Assembly (NCBI GenBank): GCA_018675685.1
Contig: JABGXP010000019.1
Location: 1-47,056 of the forward strand
Origin: a bacterium
GTDB taxonomy: Bacteria; Patescibacteriota; Minisyncoccia; Moranbacterales; DUUL01
Reading direction: 5' to 3'
Length of the DNA: 47,056 nt
Part shown: positions 16,158 to 24,677 of the stretch, one piece after another
Numbering within the stretch: the first letter of the stretch is position 1
Layout of the letters: each line of letters begins with the position of its first letter
Made by a program: the position numbers and the translations under genes
Notes under the pieces: model-generated
Database searches by the model: none
Seen by the model: the letters and a program-made list of their open reading frames with translations, nothing else
Told to the model about the DNA's origin: nothing

Positions 16158-18677
16158 TTAAAGATCTCCTTGTAATAGTTTGTTTAATTTTTCTTTTATT
16201 TCCTCCTCTGAAACTTCTTTTTTGGGATCTACTTCCCTTTCAGCAATATCTTTATTTTCTTTAGATTCCTCACTTTTAAGCAGTGTCTTTTCTTCCGTAA
16301 GCTTCTTAACAAATAAATCTTGGTTATTTTCTTGGTCCATAAAAACAGGCAATCCATCAGGGGCTTGGGCTTTTCTACCTGACTTCCTTGGCATATCATT
16401 AGTTTCAAGTTTTTTTACTGACTCTTTTACCGGATTAGTAAAGTGGTTTTTTGGGCTGGTGCTCTCACTTGCTTGTTTCTTCTCTGCTTCAACTGCCTCT
16501 TTTTTTAAATCACTCTCTAATGAGTCCTGTTTTTGTTTAGGATCAAGACCATTCTCAATAACGAAAGCTTCCTCACTCTTACCTTCTGCTTGCAACATTT
16601 TTCGCATCATCGCTAGTTCTTCTGGATCCATTTCCATGTGATGACTTGTTCTTTCAGCTTTTTGTTCCTCAAACTTCTTATCACTAAAAATAGACTTTCC
16701 GTATAATCGAGAAAATATATTGTCTTTCTTGGACTCTTCTATTACTGGACCTTCTTCTTTTTGTTGATCTTGCGGAGATAAACTTTTATCAACACCTTGA
16801 CTATCATCGGAATTCCCGATAAAATCGATGCTTTCAATTTTAGCTATTTCGTCTTCCAAGGCGACTTCTTTCTCTATTTCTTTAATCTCCTTGGGCTGTT
16901 TTTTCTTTTCCTCTAAAGAGTCTTCGGAGATACCTTTTGGTTCTTGAGCTAGAACCTTTTCAATCTCTCTCTTTTCATCTGCCTTCTTTCTTTCAGCAAT
17001 TTGTTCGAAATCCTCTTCTGAGTCGATTACCTTACCTGCTTTTTCAGTTTCTGGCTTGGCAACTTGTTTATCTTTAAAGTCTTTATTAAGGGATTCAGTT
17101 TTTATTACTAACTCAGTTTTTTGTTCTTTTCTTTGAGTTTCATCTTTAGTTGTCTTTTCGTTTACTTTTTCAACTAAAACAGGGTTTTCTTGGGGCTCTG
17201 CCTGTTTCTTTTCCAAAATTTTATTAAGTCCAACGCTTGTGAGTTCTATTGCGCCAGAATCTTTTTTATCAGCTTCTTCGCGTTCTTTCTGTAGGGCTTC
17301 TTCATCAATAGCAGCTAGAATTTTTTTGATTTGGTCTTCTTCGTTTTTCTCTTTTACTTCTTTTACTTTAATGACACCACTGTCGTAAAACTCTTCTTTT
17401 TCGAGTTTTGTGGTTGATGTTTTTGCTTTTTTCTCTGGCTCCTTCCCTCCAATTTCAGCTTCACGTGCTTTATATGCACTCTTGCTATAGACATTTTCCC
17501 CAGTCTCCAACTCTTCAATTCCTTGTATTTGACCCTTTTCTTTGAGTTTTTTGAAACCCTTAAAAGTTTCTCCTGCCTCAATTATTCTGTGATATGTTTT
17601 CATATCTACCATCGAATCAGCTAATAGAGGATCTCCTAGAATTTTTTCTTCTTTTCCAGCAAGAGGAAGCTTGTCTATTACCCGCATATTCTCCCAAAAA
17701 TTGTTGTCACCAACCTCTTCTTGAGGAATCTCTATTAAGTCCTCTCTCTCAAAAACTTTATTCTCTATTGTTGAGTTTTTTCCAGGAATGGTCTCTAATT
17801 CGATGCTTTCTTCTTTAAAATCAACAATATCTTCTTCTTCGGGTATCTCAATATACTCAAGCTCATCCATCAACTTTGTAGTTTCACTTTTCGAATCAAG
17901 CTTAGTTCCTTGAGTTTCAGTTTTGCTTTGAACCTCAAATGCATCTTGTTTTTCAAGATACTCCAAAGACGCTTTATCACTCCGCTTTTCTAGTTGTCGA
18001 GCTAGTTGATCTCCTATTTGTTGTTCAATATTTTTGTCTTCAGGAAAAAAATCACCCTTCTTAGAAGGCTTTATGAGCTTTAGATCAAAATCTTCATAGA
18101 AATAAATAATCAATAAAGAACCAAAAACTCCCACGATTAAAGCAATCGCTGTATTAAGTATTATATTAGGATACGCGACTTTCGAAGCCGTTATTGGTCC
18201 GTCGATAACCCTTGTTTCTACTTCTTTTCTTTGACCAAAGTAGTCTGAGCTATTCTCTTTGAAGTTCTTGGCAATACCGAGTGCTATTTTGTAAGAATCT
18301 TCGTTTTTTGGATCAAGTACTGAGATTTTAAGCATTCCTGTGTTTCCAACTATTTCAGCTCTTATCTCATCTTTCCATTCTTTTTTCCTTTTTTTAGCAT
18401 CCCGAGAAAACCGCCTTTCAATAGCAATATCTGTCTCTAAAACACCTTTCATAAAGGTTTCTGTATATAATATCTGATTGAATACACTACTTAGGTATTT
18501 GGCATTTTGAGAGGCTGTTAAAATATCGGTGTTTTTCTGAACAATTAGAATTGTTATATCCGATCTATACTTTGGAGTTATTGCTGTGGAAACAAAAAAT
18601 GTAACAGCACTTAACATAAGTGATATATACAAGATTAATTGCCATTTTCTTATTACCTTCGAAGTAAAGTTTTTCAT
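16158..18677 (-). CDS. Wzz-domain protein with ~645-residue charged tail (839 aa)
   Basis: The N-terminal ~195 residues mirror the neighbouring Wzz protein: helix 1 (~14-32), AITPKYRSDITILIVQKN, external domain, then helix 2 (~171-193, AIALIVGVFGSLLIIYFY). The rest is cytoplasmic, dominated by Glu, Lys and Ser, low in hydrophobics and without recognised domains, so probably disordered with helical segments. The frame is open to 18794, but that start lies upstream of the promoter at 18748-18776. ATGs at 18725 and 18677 remain; 18677 matches the family N-terminus, though its ribosome binding site is weak. It probably regulates chain length, with the tail as an interaction platform (inferred). 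Confidence 0.78.
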   Translation of the reverse strand: MKNFTSKVIRKWQLILYISLMLSAVTFFVSTAITPKYRSDITILIVQKNTDILTASQNAKYLSSVFNQILYTETFMKGVLETDIAIERRFSRDAKKRKKEWKDEIRAEIVGNTGMLKISVLDPKNEDSYKIALGIAKNFKENSSDYFGQRKEVETRVIDGPITASKVAYPNIILNTAIALIVGVFGSLLIIYFYEDFDLKLIKPSKKGDFFPEDKNIEQQIGDQLARQLEKRSDKASLEYLEKQDAFEVQSKTETQGTKLDSKSETTKLMDELEYIEIPEEEDIVDFKEESIELETIPGKNSTIENKVFEREDLIEIPQEEVGDNNFWENMRVIDKLPLAGKEEKILGDPLLADSMVDMKTYHRIIEAGETFKGFKKLKEKGQIQGIEELETGENVYSKSAYKAREAEIGGKEPEKKAKTSTTKLEKEEFYDSGVIKVKEVKEKNEEDQIKKILAAIDEEALQKEREEADKKDSGAIELTSVGLNKILEKKQAEPQENPVLVEKVNEKTTKDETQRKEQKTELVIKTESLNKDFKDKQVAKPETEKAGKVIDSEEDFEQIAERKKADEKREIEKVLAQEPKGISEDSLEEKKKQPKEIKEIEKEVALEDEIAKIESIDFIGNSDDSQGVDKSLSPQDQQKEEGPVIEESKKDNIFSRLYGKSIFSDKKFEEQKAERTSHHMEMDPEELAMMRKMLQAEGKSEEAFVIENGLDPKQKQDSLESDLKKEAVEAEKKQASESTSPKNHFTNPVKESVKKLETNDMPRKSGRKAQAPDGLPVFMDQENNQDLFVKKLTEEKTLLKSEESKENKDIAEREVDPKKEVSEEEIKEKLNKLLQGDL

Positions 18678-18747
18678 CGTGTTCTTGACTATATTCTGCC
18701 TAAATACAGTCTTTTTAAAAATCATATCAGATTTATTATGACTTTCC

Positions 18748-18776
18748 TTTATACTACAAACAATCAAAAAAGTCAA
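18748..18776 (-). promoter_or_regulatory. Promoter for the 839-aa Wzz-like gene
   Basis: On the minus strand TTGACT (18771-18776), 17-nt spacer, TATAAA (18748-18753). Its position argues against translation starting at 18794. Confidence 0.7.
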
Positions 18777-18825
18777 ATGTCTTCTTGTTTTCAAAATAAA
18801 AAAACCATAGACTGTGCTATGATTT

Positions 18826-19470
18826 TTAATTTTGTGTTTTTAATGGAATTTTCAGAGATCTTATCGAGGTAATAACTGGGATTGTTTTAAGTTTGGAATA
18901 ATCTTGAAATTCCAACATCGGATCGCTTAAAGCCAGGATAATATAATTTATAAAGGGGAATTTTTTCTTAACCATTAGGGTTTCCGAAACAATGTCATTG
19001 ACAAACAGATCACCCTTTTCAAGCGCCAAGGATTCAAGTTTATTCAATTTAGTATCCCTGCACACAATAAATTCATCAAAAACATCAATGAGGCCAGTTT
19101 TTTCAACCTTTGCCTTTTGCATAAAGTCTCCTCCCATTGTCAATAAAATCAATTTATTCCCAACTTTTTTCTGTTTTGTTAAGAAATCATACGTTTCATT
19201 TTCTATATATTTCGAAAAGTCAGCTTTCTTGATAAATTTTTTAAACATTCTTTTCGCACCTTCCTCCTCAAACTTTTCTGTTTTCTTTTTGATTTTCAAG
19301 CAATGTTCTTCGAAGTCATAGGCTCCACCAGCTTCTTTTTTACAGTGCTCCTGATACGTTTCTTGGATAATCCTAGATTCTGCGCCAGCACTCTGCAATA
19401 TCTCAAATAGATCATTCTTGAATAAATTCGTTCTGAATAATGTATGGTCCAGATCAAAAACAATTTTCAT
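18826..19470 (-). CDS. HAD-superfamily hydrolase (214 aa)
   Basis: Motif I is at the N-terminus (VFDLDHTLF, nucleophile Asp6 and acid/base Asp8). Motif II is LLTMGG. A lysine region follows in DTKLNKLESL, and motif IV is GDLFVNDIVSETL. Between motifs I and II lies an all-helical cap (C1 type). Such enzymes are cytoplasmic phosphatases for small phosphorylated metabolites. It ends nine bases after the HtrA-like gene in the same direction, so they are probably co-transcribed. Substrate not predictable. Confidence 0.82.
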   Translation of the reverse strand: MKIVFDLDHTLFRTNLFKNDLFEILQSAGAESRIIQETYQEHCKKEAGGAYDFEEHCLKIKKKTEKFEEEGAKRMFKKFIKKADFSKYIENETYDFLTKQKKVGNKLILLTMGGDFMQKAKVEKTGLIDVFDEFIVCRDTKLNKLESLALEKGDLFVNDIVSETLMVKKKFPFINYIILALSDPMLEFQDYSKLKTIPVITSIRSLKIPLKTQN

Positions 19471-19479
19471 ACTCTTTAT

Positions 19480-20664
19480 TTATTTCAAAATAACTTCTAT
19501 CTCCATTTCTTCTCCGCGAAGAATTTTTAATTTTATTACTTCTCCTGGATTAAATTCTGAAATTAAGTTAGCAAGTGGTTTTTCTATAGTAATTTCTGTT
19601 CCATTTACGCTTAATATAATATCATTTATCATAATCCCAGCTAAATCAGCAGCGGAGTCACGTCTGACTGCCAAGCCCTGTTGCCCAGAAAAGGAATATA
19701 TCAAGGCACCCTTGGTAACTGGTAAATCGCTGAGCAAAGAAATCTCTTTATCAATAGATAGGTAATACACACCGAAAGTAGCACGTTTTACTTGCTTGCT
19801 TTTAACTATCTTGTCTATAGTGCTTTTAATTTTATTTATTGGCATTATAAATCCTTCAGTTTTACCATCCTTTACAATCGAATTAGCGATCCCAACCACA
19901 GTTCCGTTGAAGTCAAGGACTGGCCCACCTATATTCTTTTCATCAATTTTTGCATCAGTTAGGATTGCTCCCTCAATTTTCTCTGAAGAAGAGAGCTGTG
20001 AATTTAGTAGCGTAAAGGTCCCATCAATTTCGTTCACAACTCCCAGGGAAAAGCTGTTTTGATATTCTCCTCCGGTATTTCCAATAACGATGACCTTCTC
20101 GCCCGACTCCAATTCTCTCGAGTTTCCAAAGGTTGGTGTTGGGAGGTTCTCTTGTTTGGCTTTAAAAAATTCTAACTCGGAATACTCATCGCTAAAGATC
20201 AACTCTGCATCAAATTCTCTGTCATCTGAAAGTAGGATTTTATACCTTAAGATCTCTTCTGGCTGGTTTTGCCTACTATCTCTCTTTTTAACACTCGCTA
20301 TCAACCCATCATTTGTTATTATAAGGCCAGTTTTTATACTCCTTGAAAGATCCTTGCTAGTTTTAATCTCTTGAAAACCTTCTGTTTTTTTATTGCTATT
20401 TTCTGGATAAGAAACAATCTTTACGACCGATGGTAAGACATTTTGCGCAGTTTTAACAACTGAAAAATCCTCCTTCACAACAATTTGCTCTGTTTTATTT
20501 ATTACAGTAACATTATTGTTAACCTTCTTGAAAAAAGACCATTTATTAAAAGAATCTTTTGATGAAAGATAGGGCATCAGGAATCCATCCATAAAAACGC
20601 CTGAAAGTCCCCCCAAAACAACAATCAATAAAACTAATGCAGTAATTTTTATAAAATTCTTCAC
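19480..20664 (-). CDS. Inactive HtrA-like pseudoprotease with PDZ domain (394 aa)
   Basis: An N-terminal membrane anchor (residues ~5-25) is followed by a trypsin-like domain and a C-terminal PDZ domain (~300-390, AADLAGIMINDIILSVNGTE), the plan of HtrA/DegP. Aligned to the intact paralogue at 21683-23023, all three catalytic residues are replaced: His by Lys127 (GLIITNDGLIASVKK), Asp by Glu163 (SDEYSELEFFK) and Ser by Ile245 (DEKNIGGPVLD for NPGNSGGP). The fold-defining stretches around them (VIVIGNTGGEYQNSFSLGVV; GFIMPINKIK) are kept, so this looks like a maintained non-enzymatic protein, not a decaying gene. It may bind substrates or regulate the active HtrA; that is inference. Confidence 0.85.
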   Translation of the reverse strand: MKNFIKITALVLLIVVLGGLSGVFMDGFLMPYLSSKDSFNKWSFFKKVNNNVTVINKTEQIVVKEDFSVVKTAQNVLPSVVKIVSYPENSNKKTEGFQEIKTSKDLSRSIKTGLIITNDGLIASVKKRDSRQNQPEEILRYKILLSDDREFDAELIFSDEYSELEFFKAKQENLPTPTFGNSRELESGEKVIVIGNTGGEYQNSFSLGVVNEIDGTFTLLNSQLSSSEKIEGAILTDAKIDEKNIGGPVLDFNGTVVGIANSIVKDGKTEGFIMPINKIKSTIDKIVKSKQVKRATFGVYYLSIDKEISLLSDLPVTKGALIYSFSGQQGLAVRRDSAADLAGIMINDIILSVNGTEITIEKPLANLISEFNPGEVIKLKILRGEEMEIEVILK

Positions 20665-20688
20665 TTGCTAATCAATTTAAAAATAAAA

Positions 20689-20723
20689 AAATCACAAAAC
20701 TAATAATATATTACGTGATTTTT
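20689..20723 (-). terminator. Possible terminator after the polytopic membrane protein gene
   Basis: A 9-bp stem (AAAAATCAC/GTGATTTTT; 20715-20723 and 20689-20697) with a 17-nt loop is followed on the minus strand by more T and ATTTTT. The first arm overlaps the stop codon (20722-20724). The loop is long, so partial read-through into the HtrA-like gene is likely. Confidence 0.4.
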
Positions 20724-21552
20724 ACACAACAAGCGTCCATTGCGCTGAAAACAAAATACTTCCAACTGCTATCACTGATAAAATCACATTCGTTACAATG
20801 GAGCTTTTAGATAAAGACCCCCTTATGTACCTTCTTATAATATCCCACATAATGAAATAAATAACCAGTGCGACAACTCCAGTTGTTAAATATCCAAATG
20901 GCCAAAGAGCAAGCGCCCAAATTATTTGACCCATAATCAATGAAATAATAAAATTCAACATCATTAACCTCAAATAGTCTTGCTGCGCATAAAACTCTAA
21001 ATCACTTTCTTTTTCTTTTCTTATGAATTTACCTCGACGATCTTTGACGCGCTCTTTTATTTTCCGAGAAGCTTCGGATGCAATCTTAAGCGATGGTAGA
21101 CCAATTAAAAATGCTGAGCCAATAAAGGTTACGACTAAAGACCAAGCGCTGATGCTAAAATTGAGATACCAACCATAATTTGAAACGAACCAAAAGAATC
21201 CAGTTGCTAGGGTTGCTAAATTAATCATGCCTTGAGCCGTCTGATCACAATCATAGAGCTTTAAGCGATATGCACCAAGTAAGGCTAAGTAATAAACAAT
21301 TCCGCTTAAAAGTACAAAAACTTGCCTTTCTAGTTTCCCATCAATTAAATACAATAAACTCAAAGATCCTAGACTTAAAAAAAACGGTATCGCTAAAAAG
21401 CGCATTTTTCCAGTCATTGGCCAAACAACTAAAACTGAAAAAAGAACCAAAAAAATAAGCACCTTAAAAAACAATAACTCATTAGAAATTGAAATTTCCA
21501 GCGCAGTAACAAAAATCAGACTGAATAAAAAGGCGTTAAGCTTGAATAGCAT
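20722..21552 (-). CDS. Polytopic membrane protein of unknown function (276 aa)
   Basis: About nine hydrophobic helices are visible. A charged cytoplasmic loop (~155-195, basic [20 protein letters not shown]) separates six N-terminal from three C-terminal helices. No family signature is recognised. It lies between the active and inactive HtrA genes in the same direction, suggesting an envelope role. A six-codon open frame with a strong ribosome binding site lies just upstream. Confidence 0.75.
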
Positions 21553-21590
21553 TCTCTTTTGAATATCTCAATTACTAAAAAACAATCATT

Positions 21591-21611
21591 CTATCTCTCT
21601 AATATTTCCAT
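21591..21611 (-). other. Six-codon leader ORF with strong ribosome binding site
   Basis: GGAGGG (21618-21623) stands six bases before an ATG that opens a six-codon frame (MEILER, TAG stop). It ends about 40 bases before the ATG of the polytopic membrane protein. The Shine-Dalgarno match is better than that of most genes here. It may be a translated leader or a chance match in a 130-base gap. Confidence 0.3.
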
Positions 21612-21682
21612 TTCGTTCCCTCCGATACTAACAAATACTGATTCCGCATACTCACTTGATTTCTATGGCAAAATTTACTCTA

Positions 21683-23023
21683 TTATTTAGCCTCCTCTAG
21701 TTTTACCTTAATAATCTTCTCTGAATTCTTACTCCAAACATTTAAAGTTATCTCATCACCAACATTTTTATTCCGAACCATCCTTGAAAGATCAGTTTCT
21801 TTCTTTATTTTTTCGCCATTAATTTCTAAGATAATATCTCCTTCTGATAATCCAGCTTTGTCAGCAGGGCTTCCCGGGACAATTGCTAGGTCGCTTGGGC
21901 GATCACCTCTAACAATAATTGCTCCGTAGTCAAATTTCAAACTATTAACTTCTTGAAGATCCTTATTTATAACCATATATCTAACACCAATATATGGTCT
22001 TATGATTCTCCCTGTTGATTTTACACTTTGATAGATTCTCTTAACATTATTAATTGGAATTGCAAAACCAATATTCTCAGCGCCCTGCGCCATCGCAACA
22101 TTAACACCGACAACATTTCCCTTTAAATCAACAATAGGTCCTCCAGAATTTCCGGGATTGATAGCAGCATCAGTCTGAATAACTTCCTCTAAAATCTCGG
22201 ATTGTCCACGCCCATTACCAGCACTTATACTTCTCTTGAGTCCGGAGATGATCCCTTTTGAAACAGTATTTCTGAACTCACCAAGAGAGTTTCCAATTGC
22301 AATAACTGTTTGTCCAGCCTTTAGTTTATCTGAATCACCCAATTTAATTGTTGCTAAATTTCTTGCCTCAATCTTAATAACAGCAATGTCCAAAACAGTG
22401 TCTCTTGCCAAAACAACAGCGTCATATCTATCACCATCATTTGTGATAACAGAATAATCTGCCTTATCGTCATCAACCACATGTCTGTTTGTAACAATAT
22501 ACCCATCTTCACTTAAGATAAAGCCCGTTCCACCGCCAACTTCTCTTTTCTCAGTTTCTGGTGCACTTTTTGGTGCACTTTTGAATCCGAACGGACTAAA
22601 AAATGGATCACTTGCGAAGGGGTCTGAAAAATAACTGTTGAGCTTAGGAACATCTTTTGTAACAATCACGCTAACAACTGCTGGAGAAGACTTTTCAACT
22701 GCATCAATCACGGCAGATTCTTCTTCTATGACGCTTATTTTTGGAAGATCTTCGTTGGCAATTCCATTGGATGAGTGTAACAATTCCTTCATTGGACCTT
22801 TCCTGTTTTCGAGTTTGCTAAGCATACTCTTAATACCCTCAGTACTAAGCTCACTAGCTAAAAAACCGGAAACTCCACCAACGAAAGCACTTATGAAAAC
22901 ACAGATAACTATAATGGACATCTTTAATCTGTCAATTTTTTTCTTTTCTGTTTTGATGATCATATCATCATCAGTTTTTTTGATAATCAAATCAGGATCT
23001 TGTTCTATTAAGTTATCGCTCAT
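21683..23023 (-). CDS. htrA: HtrA/DegP-type serine protease with PDZ domain (446 aa)
   Basis: Cytoplasmic basic/acidic N-terminus (1-34), one membrane anchor (~35-57), a linker, then the protease domain with an intact triad: His181 (TNRHVV), Asp212 (LDIAVI) and Ser293 (NPGNSGGP). One PDZ domain follows (~345-440, GSPADKAGLSEGDIILEING). This is the membrane-anchored HtrA type that degrades misfolded proteins outside the cytoplasmic membrane. A TAGG lies directly before the ATG and a promoter-like pair is ~30-50 bases upstream. The paralogue two genes downstream has lost the triad. Confidence 0.95.
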   Translation of the reverse strand: MSDNLIEQDPDLIIKKTDDDMIIKTEKKKIDRLKMSIIVICVFISAFVGGVSGFLASELSTEGIKSMLSKLENRKGPMKELLHSSNGIANEDLPKISVIEEESAVIDAVEKSSPAVVSVIVTKDVPKLNSYFSDPFASDPFFSPFGFKSAPKSAPETEKREVGGGTGFILSEDGYIVTNRHVVDDDKADYSVITNDGDRYDAVVLARDTVLDIAVIKIEARNLATIKLGDSDKLKAGQTVIAIGNSLGEFRNTVSKGIISGLKRSISAGNGRGQSEILEEVIQTDAAINPGNSGGPIVDLKGNVVGVNVAMAQGAENIGFAIPINNVKRIYQSVKSTGRIIRPYIGVRYMVINKDLQEVNSLKFDYGAIIVRGDRPSDLAIVPGSPADKAGLSEGDIILEINGEKIKKETDLSRMVRNKNVGDEITLNVWSKNSEKIIKVKLEEAK

Positions 23024-23049
23024 CCTAGCTATTTTTTATTTTTTATAAA

Positions 23050-23077
23050 GATATAAACACTTACTCTGTGCATTCAA
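23050..23077 (-). promoter_or_regulatory. Candidate htrA promoter
   Basis: On the minus strand TTGAAT (23072-23077), 16-nt spacer, TATATC (23050-23055), ending 27 bases before the ATG. Moderate match only; htrA may also be read from upstream. Confidence 0.45.
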
Positions 23078-23097
23078 AAACTACAAACTAAAATGTT

Positions 23098-23277
23098 CTA
23101 ATTTCGACCAATAATTGCGCCAACTGGGCAGCTTTCAATGGTCTCTTTTATATTTTCTTTATCACAAAGCTCATTGACAACCTTAGCAATATCTCCTTCC
23201 ATCTTGAAAAATTCTGGACACATAACCTCACATGTTCCACAACCTATGCATTTTTCTTCATCTATTGAAATTTTCAT
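23098..23277 (-). CDS. Single-cluster [4Fe-4S] ferredoxin (59 aa)
   Basis: A short gene whose product has CIGCGTCEVMCPEFF near the N-terminus (Cys10, 13, 16, plus Cys20) and SCPVGAI near the C-terminus (Cys50). This is the pattern of small one-cluster ferredoxins, with Cys10, 13, 16 and 50 as the expected ligands. The length (59) is usual. It would carry electrons in the cytoplasm for an unidentified oxidoreductase; no redox enzyme is next to it. It sits between the prolyl isomerase gene (31 bases) and htrA (74 bases) in the same direction. Confidence 0.9.
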   Translation of the reverse strand: MKISIDEEKCIGCGTCEVMCPEFFKMEGDIAKVVNELCDKENIKETIESCPVGAIIGRN

Positions 23278-23308
23278 AAAAAACTATTTTACTAAGTTAT
23301 TTGCCTCT

Positions 23309-24577
23309 TTATTTGATACTTGGATCACCTTTTGATCTATTTTTTATTCTTTTCTCCATCAATCGTGCCTCCTCATCAGCAAAACGAATGTGTCCGCTAG
23401 CTTTATCCCATTGATAATCCTTCATCCAAACTGAAACTTTTGTTTTCTGCTTCTCTTCTTCTATCCATTTAACAAAACTGATTCCTCTTTTGAATATTTG
23501 ACGAATCTTAACTTCTCTCCTTTTTATTATATCGCCTTTTTTAAAATCATCAAATTCATCATCATTCTTTGCAATCTCCTCTATTTCTCGATAATCTTGA
23601 AGTTGGACTATATGAAAGCCTAAACGACTAGGAATTATTCCTGAGATTTGACCCTTTTGATACTCTCCTATTTCCATCGCAACCTCCGTACTGATCTTGT
23701 CCAATGGAAACCATCCCAACTCCCCGCTACTTTTCTTGCTTTCGCCTTCTGAGTATTTCTCTACAATATCCGAAAAGTTTGAACCATCCTCAGTCAATTC
23801 CGTTTTTGCCTTTTCCATTTCAAGGTATTCACTTTGCTCTTTTGAAATTTCAGCATATTTCTCAAGTAATCTTTTTGTATACATCTGATAAACTATGACT
23901 TTATCTCTTAAGTCATCAAATTTCCAACCATACAATGAGGCCAATCTTAATTCTACGGCTTTTTTACTACCAGCTATTGCAACTGCTCTATCAAGTTCTT
24001 CTTGTGCATCTTCTATCGTTATATTGATCCCATGCTTATTCGCTAATTGCTCAATAATCCTATCCTCTACTTGCTTATCAAGAATTTCTCGCTCCTTTAC
24101 CTTTAGTCTCATTTTACCGTCCTTGGTATTGAAATCTACTCGAAGACCTTTACTTGCTAGATCTTGGTCTTCATAAAATTTTCTTACAGCATCAACGTTT
24201 TGGATTAATTCTCTTGTCGAAATCAACTCCCTTTCCTCCCCAACAAAAGCCACTGGATATGGAATCTTCTTGAAAATCGGTCTTGTGATTTTTCCAAGTG
24301 GTCCATAGAAATAAATTCCAATTGGCACAATTATTGAAATTGTTACTAGTATTGCTATAAGCAGAATTAATACTTTTTTAAAGTGAAATTTCCTAGCAAA
24401 CTCCCTTAAGACAGAGGCTTTATTTTTTATTTTTTCCGATTCCTCCCTCTTTTCTTGCTTCTTCTTTTGAGTGAGCCTGTCTTGTTTCTGCTTGTCTTTT
24501 TTCGGCTCTTTTGCTTTTCTTAGCTCCACTATCTCCTCTTTCGCATCTTTCTTTTTTTTATCTTTTTTCTTTCCCAT
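23309..24577 (-). CDS. Membrane-anchored PrsA/SurA-like peptidyl-prolyl isomerase (422 aa)
   Basis: A very Lys-rich cytoplasmic N-terminus (1-65), one membrane helix (~68-92, VLILLIAILVTISIIVPIGI), a helical SurA_N/PrsA chaperone region (~120-250) and a parvulin-type PPIC domain (~255-330: YSEGESKKSSGELGWFPLDK then GFHIVQLQDY). It assists folding of exported proteins on the outer side of the membrane. Context with HtrA supports an envelope quality-control role. The long basic N-terminal extension is unusual for bacterial PrsA but seen in CPR membrane proteins. Confidence 0.88.
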   Translation of the reverse strand: MGKKKDKKKKDAKEEIVELRKAKEPKKDKQKQDRLTQKKKQEKREESEKIKNKASVLREFARKFHFKKVLILLIAILVTISIIVPIGIYFYGPLGKITRPIFKKIPYPVAFVGEERELISTRELIQNVDAVRKFYEDQDLASKGLRVDFNTKDGKMRLKVKEREILDKQVEDRIIEQLANKHGINITIEDAQEELDRAVAIAGSKKAVELRLASLYGWKFDDLRDKVIVYQMYTKRLLEKYAEISKEQSEYLEMEKAKTELTEDGSNFSDIVEKYSEGESKKSSGELGWFPLDKISTEVAMEIGEYQKGQISGIIPSRLGFHIVQLQDYREIEEIAKNDDEFDDFKKGDIIKRREVKIRQIFKRGISFVKWIEEEKQKTKVSVWMKDYQWDKASGHIRFADEEARLMEKRIKNRSKGDPSIK

Positions 24578-24677
24578 ATGTTTATATTCTTCGCTTTTTT
24601 ATCTTATTTTTAAGCTCTTTTTGAGAATATCATAAAGACTTCTTTTTTTCAAATAAAACTCCTTTGCGTGAAAAAAA

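Noticed and set aside
18678-18794. Longer N-terminus for the 839-residue Wzz-like protein
   Set aside because: The ATG at 18794 lies upstream of a good promoter, and the extra residues precede the normal family start; 18725 remains possible.
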